From contig CBDAUF010000001.1 of assembly GCA_965200535.1 (NCBI GenBank), positions 1,178,001-1,242,000 of the forward strand: a stretch of DNA of 64,000 nt, read 5' to 3'. The translations under genes were made by a program, and so were the position numbers. Of this stretch, positions 8,924 to 17,746 are shown piece after piece; positions within the stretch are counted from its first letter, which is position 1; each line of letters begins with the position of its first letter. Below the pieces are notes generated by a model. That model worked only from the letters and a program-made list of their open reading frames with translations. It was not told the DNA's origin and made no database searches. This DNA comes from MPNO01 sp965200535 (GTDB lineage Bacteria; Pseudomonadota; Alphaproteobacteria; MPNO01).

Positions 8924-10168
8924 ATGTCCAGCCTGTTCGAAGATCTCAACCCTCCGCCGCGCCTGCTGATGGGCCCCGGGCCGATCAATGTCGATCCGCG
9001 TGTCCTGCGGGCGATGTCGATGCCCATGCTGGGCCAGTTCGATCCGGTCTTCACCGGCTATATGAACGAGGTCATGGCGCTGTCGCGCCAGGTCTGGAAC
9101 ACCGCGAACCACTGGTCCCTGCTGGTCGACGGGACGGCGCGCGCGGCGATCGAGGCGGTCCTGGTGTCCGTCATCGAGCCGGGCGACCGGGTCCTCGTCC
9201 CCGTCTCCGGACGGTTCGGGCAACTCCTCTGCGAGATCGCCGGACGGGCCGGGGCGGACGTGCGCACCATCGAGACCGAATGGGGCTCGGTCTTCGCGCC
9301 CGAACAGGTGGAGGAGGCGCTGCGGCGGGACTCGCCCCGGCTGGTGGCAGCGGTCCACGGCGACACCTCGACGACCATGGCCCAGCCGCTGGCGGAGATC
9401 GGCCCGCTTTGCCGGCGCTACGGCGCGCTCCTGTTCGTCGATGCGACGGCGACGCTGGGCGGGATGAGCCTGCCGGTCGATGAGTGGCAGATCGACGCCG
9501 CCGCGGCGGGGCTGCAGAAATGTCTGTCCGGACCGTCGGGTTCGGCGCCGATCACCTTCAACGAGCGCGTGGTCGAGAGGCTCCGCCCGAGACGCCATAT
9601 CGAGCAGGGCATCCGCCCCGAAGGCTTCGCGGCCGGCGAGGGCGCGCAGATCAGGTCCAACTATTTCGACCTGCCCATGCTGATGGACTACTGGAGCGAG
9701 ATGCGCCTCAACCACCACACCGAGGCGACATCGATGCTCTATGCCGCCCGCGAGTGTTTCCGCATCGCCCTCCGGGAAGGGCTCGAGGCGCGGTTCGCCC
9801 GCCACGCGCTGGTCGGGCGGGCGCTGGTGGCCGGTCTGCGGGCGATGGGCCTCGCCATCTTCGGCGACATCGCCAACAAGATGCCCAATGTCACCGGCAT
9901 CGAGATCCCCGGCGGCGTCGACGGCGACCGGGTGATCCGCGGCATGCTGGAGGACTTCAGCATCGAGATCGGCACCTCGTTCGGCCCGCTGCGCGGCCGC
10001 ATCTGGCGCATCGGCACGATGGCGTACAACTGCCGCAAGGACGCCGTTCTCACCACGCTTGCGGCGCTCGAAGCAACGCTGCGCCAGTGCGGCTATTCCG
10101 CGCCGCCGGGCGCCGGCGTCGATGCCGCGCTCGCGGTCTTTCGCGCGTCCGGGGACGAGGCGGGCTAG
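8924..10168 (+). CDS. pucG: PLP aminotransferase, (S)-ureidoglycine-glyoxylate aminotransferase type
   Basis: 414 residues, class V aminotransferase fold. The opening GPGPINVDPRVLRAM and MLGQFDPVF, the HGDTSTTMAQPL loop, DATATLGG and the PLP lysine in GLQKCLSGPSG are all present. PucG enzymes differ from alanine-glyoxylate aminotransferases by a Gln in the LGQFDP segment and an Asn near NYFDLPMLMDYW. Both are seen here, favouring ureidoglycine over alanine. The reaction gives oxalurate plus glycine, and oxalurate is the AllFGH substrate. ATG 8924 is chosen (GGGAG 11 bases upstream) over GTG 8912. The stop is TAG. An alanine- or serine-glyoxylate role remains possible. Confidence 0.8.
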   Translation: MSSLFEDLNPPPRLLMGPGPINVDPRVLRAMSMPMLGQFDPVFTGYMNEVMALSRQVWNTANHWSLLVDGTARAAIEAVLVSVIEPGDRVLVPVSGRFGQLLCEIAGRAGADVRTIETEWGSVFAPEQVEEALRRDSPRLVAAVHGDTSTTMAQPLAEIGPLCRRYGALLFVDATATLGGMSLPVDEWQIDAAAAGLQKCLSGPSGSAPITFNERVVERLRPRRHIEQGIRPEGFAAGEGAQIRSNYFDLPMLMDYWSEMRLNHHTEATSMLYAARECFRIALREGLEARFARHALVGRALVAGLRAMGLAIFGDIANKMPNVTGIEIPGGVDGDRVIRGMLEDFSIEIGTSFGPLRGRIWRIGTMAYNCRKDAVLTTLAALEATLRQCGYSAPPGAGVDAALAVFRASGDEAG

Positions 10169-10172
10169 CGGT

Positions 10173-10880
10173 TTGCGCCGGTTCTACCGCGCGGCTGCGC
10201 CGGGGCCGGCGGAGGGCGGGTTCGGCCTGTTTCTCGACGCCCGCCCGGTGCTGACGCCCGGCAAGCGGAAACTGGTCCTGCCGACCGCCGGGCTGGCGCG
10301 CGCCGTCGCCGGGGAATGGACCGACCAGGGAGACACGGTCGAGCCGGGCTCGATGCCGCTCGCCCGGCTCGCCAATACCGCCATCGATATCGTGCACGGC
10401 CGGCGGGACCATGCCGTCGCCGAGATCGCGGGTTACGCGGAGACCGACCTCGTATGCTACCGCGCGCTGCGGCCGGCGGCCCTGCGGCGGCGGCAGGAGG
10501 AGGTCTGGGACCCGCTGCTCGACTGGATCGCCGGCGAGTACGGCGCCCGCCTCCGGGTGACCGCCGGGCTGGTTCCGGCGCCGCAGCCGCGCGAAGCCGT
10601 CGATGCCCTGCGCGCCCAGGTCGCGGCGTTCGACGATTTCGCGCTCGCCGCGGTCCAGAGCGCCGCCGGGGCGGCGGGCTCGATCGTGCTGGCCCTCGCC
10701 ATGGCCGCCGGCCGGATCGACGCCGAGCAAACCTGGGCCGCATCGCTGATCGACGAGACCTACCAGTCCGGCCGCTGGGGGCGGGACGGCGAAGCCTGGC
10801 AGGCGCGGGAAGGCACGCGCCGCGAACTCGCCGCCGCGGCGCGTTTCATCGCGCTCAGCCGCCCCGACGGAGAGGCGTGA
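10173..10880 (+). CDS. ATP12-family F1-ATPase assembly chaperone
   Basis: About 235 residues. ATP12 signatures: FGLFLDARPVLTPGKRKLVLPT, LARAVAGEW, PLARLANTAID, YAETDLVCYR and a C-terminal ASLIDETYQSGRWG. In mitochondria ATP12 binds the F1 alpha subunit before assembly; bacterial homologues are mainly alphaproteobacterial, supporting the taxonomic call. The start is uncertain: TTG 10173 lies just after the pucG stop, and in-frame upstream starts would overlap pucG. It is convergent with lipB, overlapping it by 26 bases. Confidence 0.85.
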   Translation: MRRFYRAAAPGPAEGGFGLFLDARPVLTPGKRKLVLPTAGLARAVAGEWTDQGDTVEPGSMPLARLANTAIDIVHGRRDHAVAEIAGYAETDLVCYRALRPAALRRRQEEVWDPLLDWIAGEYGARLRVTAGLVPAPQPREAVDALRAQVAAFDDFALAAVQSAAGAAGSIVLALAMAAGRIDAEQTWAASLIDETYQSGRWGRDGEAWQAREGTRRELAAAARFIALSRPDGEA

Positions 10881-11517
10881 CACCGTCGTCCGGCGCCCGC
10901 CCGAAGACCGCCGGAAAATGCTGCGCAAGGGCCGCGTCCACCTCCGCCATCGACGCCGGCACGCCGAGGTCGGCGAGCGAGGTCACCCCGTAGCCGCGGA
11001 TGCCGCACGGCACGATCCCGTCATAGTGCGAGAGGTCGGGCGCGACGTTGAGCGACAGCCCGTGATAGCTGATCCAGTGGCGCAGGCGAATCCCGACCGC
11101 GGCGATCTTGGCCTCTCCGCCCGGGCGTTCGACCCAGATACCGATGCGGCCCGCCCGGCGTTCGCCGCGCACGCCGAACTCCGCCAGAGCCGCGATGAGC
11201 CATGCCTCGATGGACCGCACGAGGCGGCGGACATCGCGCCCCCGCCGCGTCAGGTCGAGCATCAGGTAGACCACCCGCTGGCCCGGCCCGTGATAGGTGA
11301 ACTCGCCGCCGCGCCCGCTGGCGTGCACCGGGAAACGGCCGGGCGCCAGCAGGTCGCCGGCCCGCGCCGAGGTGCCGGCGGTATAGAGCGGCGGATGCTC
11401 GACCAGCCAGGCGAGTTCGCCGGCCGCTCCGGCGCGGATTGCCGCGACGCGCCGCTCCATCCGGCGCACCCCGGCGTCGTAGGGCAGCAGTCCCGGCTCG
11501 ACCACCCATTCGATCAT
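10855..11517 (-). CDS. lipB: octanoyl-[ACP]:protein N-octanoyltransferase
   Basis: 220 residues. LipB motifs: LVEHPPLYTAGTSA, GRGGEFTYHGPGQ-VYLMLDL, the catalytic Lys in KIAAVGIRLRHWISYHGL and the cysteine in DGIVPCGI. It transfers octanoyl groups from acyl-carrier protein to lipoyl domains of 2-oxoacid dehydrogenases and GcvH. The ATG at 11517 is chosen because the family begins right at EWVVEPGLLPYD. The 3' end overlaps the ATP12 gene tail to tail. It is divergent from tRNA-Leu. Confidence 0.95.
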   Translation of the reverse strand: MIEWVVEPGLLPYDAGVRRMERRVAAIRAGAAGELAWLVEHPPLYTAGTSARAGDLLAPGRFPVHASGRGGEFTYHGPGQRVVYLMLDLTRRGRDVRRLVRSIEAWLIAALAEFGVRGERRAGRIGIWVERPGGEAKIAAVGIRLRHWISYHGLSLNVAPDLSHYDGIVPCGIRGYGVTSLADLGVPASMAEVDAALAQHFPAVFGRAPDDGVTPLRRGG

Positions 11518-11622
11518 CGTCGGCGACCCCGCTGCGCGGCACGAGCCTTGCGGCCGCCGGCGCATTTTGTTATGCCCGCGTCCGGTAATCTGGCGGATGC
11601 CGGCGTTGAGTCCAACCACCTT

Positions 11623-11709
11623 GCGGTCGTGGCGGAATTGGTAGACGCGCAGCGTTGAGGTCGCTGTGGGAGCGATCCCGTGGAAGTTCGAGTCTTCTCG
11701 ACCGCACCA
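11623..11709 (+). tRNA. tRNA-Leu(GAG)
   Basis: Acceptor arms GCGGTCG (11623-11629) and CGACCGC (11699-11705) pair perfectly and are followed by an encoded ACCA. The anticodon stem CAGCG/CGCTG encloses TTGAGGT, giving anticodon GAG at 11657-11659 (reads CTC/CTT). A long variable arm (TGGGAGCGATCCCGT) and a T-loop TTCGAGT are present, as expected for a class II leucine tRNA. It stands alone between lipB and mgtE. Confidence 0.97.
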
Positions 11710-11780
11710 CTTTCTGGGGCCCGCCCATCCGATGGGCGGGCCCGTTCCGCTTCCGGAGCCCGGTCCGTTCGGAGGCTGCC

Positions 11781-13178
11781 GTGATCCAGACCCCGGACAG
11801 TGCGGCGCGCGACGGCGACGGGGCGGTGCTCGGCGAGATGGTCGGGCTCGAGCCCGCGGTCGCGCGCACGGCGATCGACGCGCTCGACGCCAACCGGATC
11901 GAGAGGGCGGCCGAACTCGTCAAGGCGCTCCATTTCGCCGAGGTCGCCGATCTCCTCGAACAGCTCAGCCCCGACCATCGCGCCGAGATGGTCGATATCC
12001 TCGCACCGGCATTTCCGCCGGAAATCCTGCCGGAACTGGACGACACCGTCCGCGGCGAGGTCGCGGAACGCCTCGGCACCGGGCGCCTGGCCGCGGCGAT
12101 CGCGGGGCTCGAATCGGACGATGCGCTGCTCCTGATCGCCGGGCTCCAGGAGGAGCAGCAGCGCCGGGTCATGCAGGCGATCCCGGCGGCGCTGCGCGGC
12201 GCCCTCGAACAGGGGCTCGCCTATCCCGAGGACAGCGCCGGCCGCCTGATGCAGCGCGACCTGGTCGCGGTGCCGACCTTCTGGACGGTCGGCGAGACCA
12301 TCGACTTTCTGCGCGAGGCGGACGATCTGCCGAGCGACTTCTACGACATCTTCGTGGTCGATCCCGCCCACCGCCCGGTCGGCATCGTCGGTCTGAGCCA
12401 CATCCTGCGGTCCCGCCGCCCGGTGCCGATGAAAGATCTGTCGCGCCGCGAGGCGGTGACCGTGCCCATCGGCATGGACCAGGAGGAGGTCGCCTATGTC
12501 TTCGCGCAGAAAAACCTGGTCTCCGCCCCCGTGGTCGATGCCGGCGGCCGGCTGGTCGGGACGATCACGGTGGACGACATCGTCGACGTCATCCACGAAG
12601 AGGCGGAAGAGGACCTGATGCGGCTCGGCGGCGTCGCCGGGACCGACATCTTCGAGGCGGTCATCGATACGGGAAAGGCGCGGTTCTCCTGGCTTTTCGT
12701 CAACCTGTTGACGGCGATCCTCGCCTCCGTGGTGATCGGACTGTTCGAGGCGACGATCGAGCAGATCGTCATTCTCGCGGTGCTGATGCCGATCGCCGCC
12801 TCCATGGGCGGCAACGCCGGCACCCAGTCGCTGACGGTGGCGGTGCGTGCGATCGCCATGCGCGACCTGACCTCGGCCAACGCGCTGCGCGTGCTGTCGA
12901 AGGAGGGTCTGGTCGGCCTTCTGAACGGGCTCCTGTTTGCGGTCATCGTCGGCCTCGTCGCCTGGGGATGGTCGGGCGAGGTCTCCATCGGTCTGGTCAT
13001 GGCGGCAGCCATGACGGTCACCATGCTCGTCGCCGGGCTCGCCGGCACGGCGATCCCGTTCTGCCTGTCGCGCACCGCCATCGATCCGGCCGTGGCCTCG
13101 GGCGTGCTCCTGACCACGATCACCGACGCGATCGCCTTTCTCGCCTTTCTCGGCCTCGCGGCGTGGTGGCTGATCTGA
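11781..13178 (+). CDS. mgtE: MgtE-family magnesium transporter
   Basis: 465 residues. In order: an MgtE N-terminal helical superhelix (about 20-125), a CBS pair (about 130-260, with PEDSAGRLMQ and DDIVDVIHEEAEED), a plug helix, and a five-helix membrane domain (about 305-465). The pore-lining PIAASMGGNAGTQSL and the acidic residue in the last helices (TTITDAIAFL) are present. It acts as a Mg2+-gated channel in the inner membrane. GTG 11781 is chosen because GGAGG lies five bases upstream and the family starts there; the longer open frame runs into the tRNA. Confidence 0.93.
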   Translation: MIQTPDSAARDGDGAVLGEMVGLEPAVARTAIDALDANRIERAAELVKALHFAEVADLLEQLSPDHRAEMVDILAPAFPPEILPELDDTVRGEVAERLGTGRLAAAIAGLESDDALLLIAGLQEEQQRRVMQAIPAALRGALEQGLAYPEDSAGRLMQRDLVAVPTFWTVGETIDFLREADDLPSDFYDIFVVDPAHRPVGIVGLSHILRSRRPVPMKDLSRREAVTVPIGMDQEEVAYVFAQKNLVSAPVVDAGGRLVGTITVDDIVDVIHEEAEEDLMRLGGVAGTDIFEAVIDTGKARFSWLFVNLLTAILASVVIGLFEATIEQIVILAVLMPIAASMGGNAGTQSLTVAVRAIAMRDLTSANALRVLSKEGLVGLLNGLLFAVIVGLVAWGWSGEVSIGLVMAAAMTVTMLVAGLAGTAIPFCLSRTAIDPAVASGVLLTTITDAIAFLAFLGLAAWWLI

Positions 13179-13209
13179 CGTCCGGGGCGGACTATCGGGG
13201 GTGCAGACC

Positions 13210-14055
13210 ATGATGCAGACCGAACCGCCGCGAGGCTGGCCGGAGGATCGGCCGCTCGCGGTCTCCTTCCATGTCATGTGCGAGGCCTGGACCGACGAGT
13301 CCGCGCCGGGTGTCGGGCCGATGGGCAACCCGATCCGGGCCGGCACGCTCGACACCCAGGCGCAGTCCTGGGCGCGCTACGGCATGACCGCCGGCGCGTG
13401 GCGGCTGCTCGATATCGTCGCCGGAGCCGGGATCCCGTGCACGACCTACGCGAGCGGCATCATCGCCGAGCGGTGGCCGGAACTGCTGCGGCGCATCGAT
13501 TCCGACGGCCACGCCGTCGGCGCCCATGCGTGGGCCCAGAACCTGCTCCCGGTCTATCAGGACCGCGCCGCCGAGGAGCGCGACCTGGTGCGCGGGATCG
13601 AGGCGTTCGAGGCGTGCATCGGCAAGCGGCCGCGAGGGTTCATCAGCCCGCGCGGAACCCCCAGCGCGAGCACCGCCGAACTGCTCGCCAAGCACCGGTT
13701 CCGCTGGACCGCCGACGTGTTCGACACCGACCTGCCCTATCTGACACAAACGCCGCAAGGGGCGCTTGCCTGCGTCCCGTTCACGATGGAGGTCAACGAC
13801 CTGCCGATCACCATGCGCTACGGGCACGAGCCGGAGGCCTTCACGCGGACGCTCGCCCGCATTCTCGACGGGTGGCAGGATATCGGCAGCCCGTTCGCCA
13901 CGCTCGATGTGACGGCGCATGCCCACGTGTTCGGCCGCCCGGCCGGCGCGGTCGAATTCAAGGCCGCGATCGACATGGTGAAGCGCCGCGACCGGGTCTG
14001 GATCACGACCCACGACCGCCTGGCCGAACTGGTTTACCCGGGCAAACGCGGCTAG
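13210..14055 (+). CDS. polysaccharide-deacetylase-fold hydrolase, PuuE-like
   Basis: About 281 residues from ATG 13210 (a GGGGG lies eight bases upstream; GTG 13201 is the alternative). It has an NodB-type beta/alpha barrel: SFHVMCEAW near the N-terminus, an IPCTTYASGIIAERWPELL strand-helix, DGHAVGAHAWAQN, GFISPRGTPS and ITTHDRLAEL near the end. PuuE-type members act on cyclic ureides (metal-independent allantoinase) rather than sugars. Proximity to the ureide cluster suggests, but does not prove, a ureide or amide substrate. It ends in TAG and is followed closely by the SNase-fold gene. Confidence 0.7.
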   Translation: MMQTEPPRGWPEDRPLAVSFHVMCEAWTDESAPGVGPMGNPIRAGTLDTQAQSWARYGMTAGAWRLLDIVAGAGIPCTTYASGIIAERWPELLRRIDSDGHAVGAHAWAQNLLPVYQDRAAEERDLVRGIEAFEACIGKRPRGFISPRGTPSASTAELLAKHRFRWTADVFDTDLPYLTQTPQGALACVPFTMEVNDLPITMRYGHEPEAFTRTLARILDGWQDIGSPFATLDVTAHAHVFGRPAGAVEFKAAIDMVKRRDRVWITTHDRLAELVYPGKRG

Positions 14056-14073
14056 CGGGCCCCGCGCCTTCCG

Positions 14074-14949
14074 GTGCACGACAACAAAGATAAACCGGCA
14101 TACCTGTTTCCCTGGCGGGTGAACGCGGCGATCGGCGCCGCCGGCTACGGCTTTATCGCGCACGTTTTTCCGGGCGTGGCCGACAGTCTGGAACTGTTCG
14201 ACGCGCCGATCCAGACCGTCCTCAATACCCACTCCGACCTGTTCGGCCTGGTGTTTGCCGGGGTGTTCGCGGTTGCCGCCGTCGCTTCCCTATTCGAGCA
14301 CCGGCGCCGGAGGCGTTTGCCGGGCCGCCGCGGTCGCCGGACCATCGGAACGCGGCTGTGGCAGCGGCGGCGCGGGAGACGGCGAACAGCCAACACCCCA
14401 AAACCGGGAAAAATATCCGCCCCGCCGCGCGCTGGAGGGGCTCAGACCGGTGCCGGACTCGGCACCCTCCGCGGGCGCGGATACGCGACGGACGGCGACG
14501 GTCTCAGGATCCACGGGCAGGACATTCGTCTCGCGGCCCTCGATGCGCCGGAGCACAAACAGCCAGCATTGACCTGCGAGGGGCGGTGGATCGATCACGG
14601 CAGGCACGTGAAGTCGAGGCTGATCGAGAGGATCAAAGGCCGGATGCTGGAGGTTCGCGTTGTCGATCGGGACAAGTACGGCCGTCTGGTCGGATTCGTG
14701 ACCGACGACCGCGGAGACGACGTGAACGAGTGGCTGGTCCGCGAAGGGCTGGCCATCGCTGCATACCGCGTCGAGTACTTCCGGGCGGAGGCGCACGCCA
14801 GGGCACGCGGGCTGGGCATGTGGGGAATGCGCGAGGCCTACGATCCGCGAGGGTGGAGACGCGGCCAACGTATCCCGGTCCACAATATGCGGACGCATCC
14901 CGCCGGCGGATCGGCGGGGCCGAACCGCAAGGCCCGTCCGTTCCGATAG
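14074..14949 (+). CDS. membrane-anchored thermonuclease (SNase-fold) protein
   Basis: 291 residues from GTG 14074. The N-terminal part has one or two membrane segments (about 12-30 and 48-70), then a very basic Arg-rich linker (about 72-105), then a staphylococcal nuclease domain (about 133-255). Catalytic positions are recognisable: DGDGLRI, IRLAALDAPEHKQ (Arg, Asp, Glu) and the second Arg in DKYGRLVGFV. It would cleave nucleic acid outside the membrane. The first third has poorer codon bias than the nuclease part, so the exact N-terminus is less certain than the domain call. It is convergent with the molybdenum enzyme operon. Confidence 0.78.
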   Translation: MHDNKDKPAYLFPWRVNAAIGAAGYGFIAHVFPGVADSLELFDAPIQTVLNTHSDLFGLVFAGVFAVAAVASLFEHRRRRRLPGRRGRRTIGTRLWQRRRGRRRTANTPKPGKISAPPRAGGAQTGAGLGTLRGRGYATDGDGLRIHGQDIRLAALDAPEHKQPALTCEGRWIDHGRHVKSRLIERIKGRMLEVRVVDRDKYGRLVGFVTDDRGDDVNEWLVREGLAIAAYRVEYFRAEAHARARGLGMWGMREAYDPRGWRRGQRIPVHNMRTHPAGGSAGPNRKARPFR

Positions 14950-14981
14950 CGGTGCGGCAGGGCGGGAAAGAACGTCCGCCC

Positions 14982-17267
14982 CTAACGCGCCGCCTCCCGG
15001 ATCGCCTTCAGCACCTTCGGCGGCGACATCGGCTGTTCGCGGAGGCGGATGCCGATGGCGTCGTGGATGGCGTTCGAGATCGCCGCGATCGGCGGGATGA
15101 TGGGGACCTCGCCGATGCCGCGCACCCCGTAGGGGTGGTTGGGGTTCGGCACCTCGACGATCTCGGTGCCGATGAACGGCACGTCGGAGGCAACCGGCAC
15201 CCGGTAGTCGAGGAAACCCGGGTTCTCCAGCGTGCCGGCTTCGCTGTAGATGTACTCCTCGTTGAGCGCCCAGCCGATCCCCTGCACGGCGCCGCCCTGG
15301 AACTGGCCCTCGACATAGGCCGGGTGGATCGCCTTGCCGGTGTCCTGAATCACCGTGTAGCGGAGAATCTTCACCAGGCCGGTCTTGCGGTCGACCTCGA
15401 CATCGACGATGTGCGTGCCGAACCCCGGCCCCGCGCCCTGCGCGTTGATCTCCGCATGGCCGGCGATCGGGCCGCCGGTCTTGCCCGCCATGCGGGCGAT
15501 CTGCGCGATCGACAGCGGCTCGAAATCGCCGACGTTGGAACTCGCCGGCCGCGCGTGGCCGTCCTCCCACACGACGCCCTCGACCGGCACCTCCCAGACC
15601 TGGGCGGCGCGCTCGCGCATGACGTCGATGGCCTTGCGCGCCGCCACGGTGACCGCCATGCCGCTGGCGAAGGTGCCGCGGCTGCCGGCGGTGACGAAGT
15701 TGAAGCCGAGCGCCTGGGTGTCGCCGATCTGCGGGCGCACCTTGTCGACATCGATGCCGAGCTCCTCGGCGACCATCATCGCCATCGCCGCGCGCGACCC
15801 GCCGGCGACGTCGATGGTGCCGAGGATCACGGCGACGCTGCCGTCCTCGTTGACGTTGAGCGTGGTCGTGGTCTCGTTGCCGATATTGAACCAGAACCCG
15901 GTGGCGATACCGCGCCCCTGGTCGGGGCCGAGCGGCTCCTTGAGATGCGGATGCGCCTGCGCGCGCTTCAGCGTCGCCTCGTAGCCGATCGGCCCGAAGG
16001 TCGGCCCGTAATAGGTCTCGGTGCCCTCCGCCGCGGCGTTGCGGAGGCGCAGGTCGATGGGATCGATATCGAGTTCGATCGCCATCTCGTCGAGGATGCT
16101 CTCGACGCCGAAGATCGAGATCGGCGCCCCGGGCGCCCGGTAGGCGGCGACCTTGGGCCGGTTCACGGTGATGTCGTTGCCGACCACCCTGACATTGTCG
16201 AGGTTGTAGCGGGTAAAGGTGCACATCGACGCCATCGGCACCGACGAGCCGGCGAACGCGCCCGCCTGGAAGTCGAGCTGCGCCTCCGCCGCGGTGATGC
16301 GGCCGTCGCTGCAGCAGCCGATCTTGATCCGGGTGTGCGCCCCCGAGGTCGGGCCGGTGGCCCGGAACACGTCCTCCCGGCTCATCGTCATCTTCACCGG
16401 GCGGTTGGATTTCTTCGACAGGACGATGGCGAGCGGTTCGAGATAGACGTTGTTCTTGCCGCCGAACCCGCCGCCGAGTTCGGTCGGGATCACGCGGATC
16501 TTCGAGATGTCCATCTGCAGCAGCTTGGCGCACTGTGCGCGGATGACGAAATGGCCCTGGGTTGCGGTATAGAGCTCGACCTGGCCGTCCTCGGTGTAAC
16601 TGGCGATCGAGGCCTGCGGCTCGATATAGCCCTGGTGAACCGGCTTGGTGTCGAACTCGCGCTCGATCACCAGGTCCGCCTCGGCAAACCCCTTCTCCAC
16701 ATCGCCCTTCGAGAAGCGCACTACCTTGGCAAGGTTCGACGGCCTTTCCGGCGCCGGTTCGACGCCCGCGGTGAACTGTTCCTCGTGCAGCAGCGGCGCG
16801 TCGTCGGCCATCGCCGCCACCGGATCGATCACATGCGGCAGCACCTCGTAGTCGACCTCGATCAGCTTCACCGCGCGGCGCGCGATCGAGTCCGTGGTCG
16901 CGGCGACGGCGGCGACCGGATGGCCGTCGTAGAGCGCCTTCTCGCGCGCCATCATGTTCCTGGTCACGTCGCGGAAATTGACGATCAACTCGCCGGCGGC
17001 GGCGTACTCCACCGGCATTTCGGGGAAATCGTCGCGGGTGACGACGGCCTTGACCCCGGGCAGCGCCAGCGCCTTGTCGGTGCGTACGGCGAGCACCCGC
17101 GCATGGGCGTGCGGGCTGCGCAGCACGCGCCCGTACAACTGGCCCGGCAGGTTGATGTCGGCGCCGTAGCGCGCCCGGCCGGTGACCTTGTCGACCCCGT
17201 CCGGGCGGATCGGCCGCGTACCGACGACCTTGAGATCCTTGTCCTCGTACTTGAGCATCGTCGCCAT
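14982..17267 (-). CDS. xanthine dehydrogenase-family molybdopterin-binding large subunit
   Basis: 761 residues. N-terminal hammerhead domain (VTGRARYGADINLPGQLYG), then Moco-binding blocks ELGGGFGGKNN, AAYRAPGAP, GSRGTFASG and the C-terminal GIGEVPIIPP, whose Glu is the expected catalytic base. The active-site loop AYRAPGA lacks the AYxCSFR signature of form I CO dehydrogenase, so CO oxidation is unlikely. Xanthine, nicotinate or other N-heterocycle or aldehyde hydroxylation fits better. ATG 17267 follows GAGGAA and sits two bases after the small-subunit stop. Gene order is FAD, FeS, Moco. Confidence 0.9.
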   Translation of the reverse strand: MATMLKYEDKDLKVVGTRPIRPDGVDKVTGRARYGADINLPGQLYGRVLRSPHAHARVLAVRTDKALALPGVKAVVTRDDFPEMPVEYAAAGELIVNFRDVTRNMMAREKALYDGHPVAAVAATTDSIARRAVKLIEVDYEVLPHVIDPVAAMADDAPLLHEEQFTAGVEPAPERPSNLAKVVRFSKGDVEKGFAEADLVIEREFDTKPVHQGYIEPQASIASYTEDGQVELYTATQGHFVIRAQCAKLLQMDISKIRVIPTELGGGFGGKNNVYLEPLAIVLSKKSNRPVKMTMSREDVFRATGPTSGAHTRIKIGCCSDGRITAAEAQLDFQAGAFAGSSVPMASMCTFTRYNLDNVRVVGNDITVNRPKVAAYRAPGAPISIFGVESILDEMAIELDIDPIDLRLRNAAAEGTETYYGPTFGPIGYEATLKRAQAHPHLKEPLGPDQGRGIATGFWFNIGNETTTTLNVNEDGSVAVILGTIDVAGGSRAAMAMMVAEELGIDVDKVRPQIGDTQALGFNFVTAGSRGTFASGMAVTVAARKAIDVMRERAAQVWEVPVEGVVWEDGHARPASSNVGDFEPLSIAQIARMAGKTGGPIAGHAEINAQGAGPGFGTHIVDVEVDRKTGLVKILRYTVIQDTGKAIHPAYVEGQFQGGAVQGIGWALNEEYIYSEAGTLENPGFLDYRVPVASDVPFIGTEIVEVPNPNHPYGVRGIGEVPIIPPIAAISNAIHDAIGIRLREQPMSPPKVLKAIREAAR

Positions 17268-17269
17268 GG

Positions 17270-17746
17270 TCAGGTTCCTCTCATCTCGCGCGCCGCATCG
17301 TCCACCGCCTCGACGATCTTGTGATAGCCGGTGCAGCGGCAGAGATTGCCGGCGAGCCAGTAGCGGATTTCGGTCTCGCTGGGATCGGGGTTGCGCTCCA
17401 GCAGCGCCCGCGCGGCGATCAGCAGGCCGGGCGTACAGATGCCGCACTGGAGGGCCGCATGTTCGAGGAACTTGCGCTGGAGCGGGTGCAGGTCTTCCCC
17501 GTCCGCCATGCCCTCGATGGTCTCGATCCGCTTGCCCGCGGCCTCGACCCCCAGCATCAGGCAGGAGCACACCAGACGGCCGTCGACGGTGACCGAGCAC
17601 GCGCCGCAGTCGCCGGTGCCGCAGCCCTCCTTGGTCCCGGTCATCACCAGTTCGTCGCGCAGCGCCGACAGCAGCGTCTGGTCGGCCTCGCACAGGAAGT
17701 CGATCTCGTCGCCGTTGATCGTCGCCGTTACGTGATAGCGCGCCAT
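17270..17746 (-). CDS. xanthine dehydrogenase-family [2Fe-2S] small subunit
   Basis: 158 residues, normal length. Two iron-sulfur sites are visible: the plant-type CGTGDCGACSV plus a later Cys in LVCSCL, and the C-terminal CGICTPG with CRCTGY. It passes electrons from the Moco site to FAD in the medium subunit. ATG 17746 overlaps the TGA of the FAD-subunit gene (TGATG), so translation is probably coupled. Confidence 0.94.
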   Translation of the reverse strand: MARYHVTATINGDEIDFLCEADQTLLSALRDELVMTGTKEGCGTGDCGACSVTVDGRLVCSCLMLGVEAAGKRIETIEGMADGEDLHPLQRKFLEHAALQCGICTPGLLIAARALLERNPDPSETEIRYWLAGNLCRCTGYHKIVEAVDDAAREMRGT

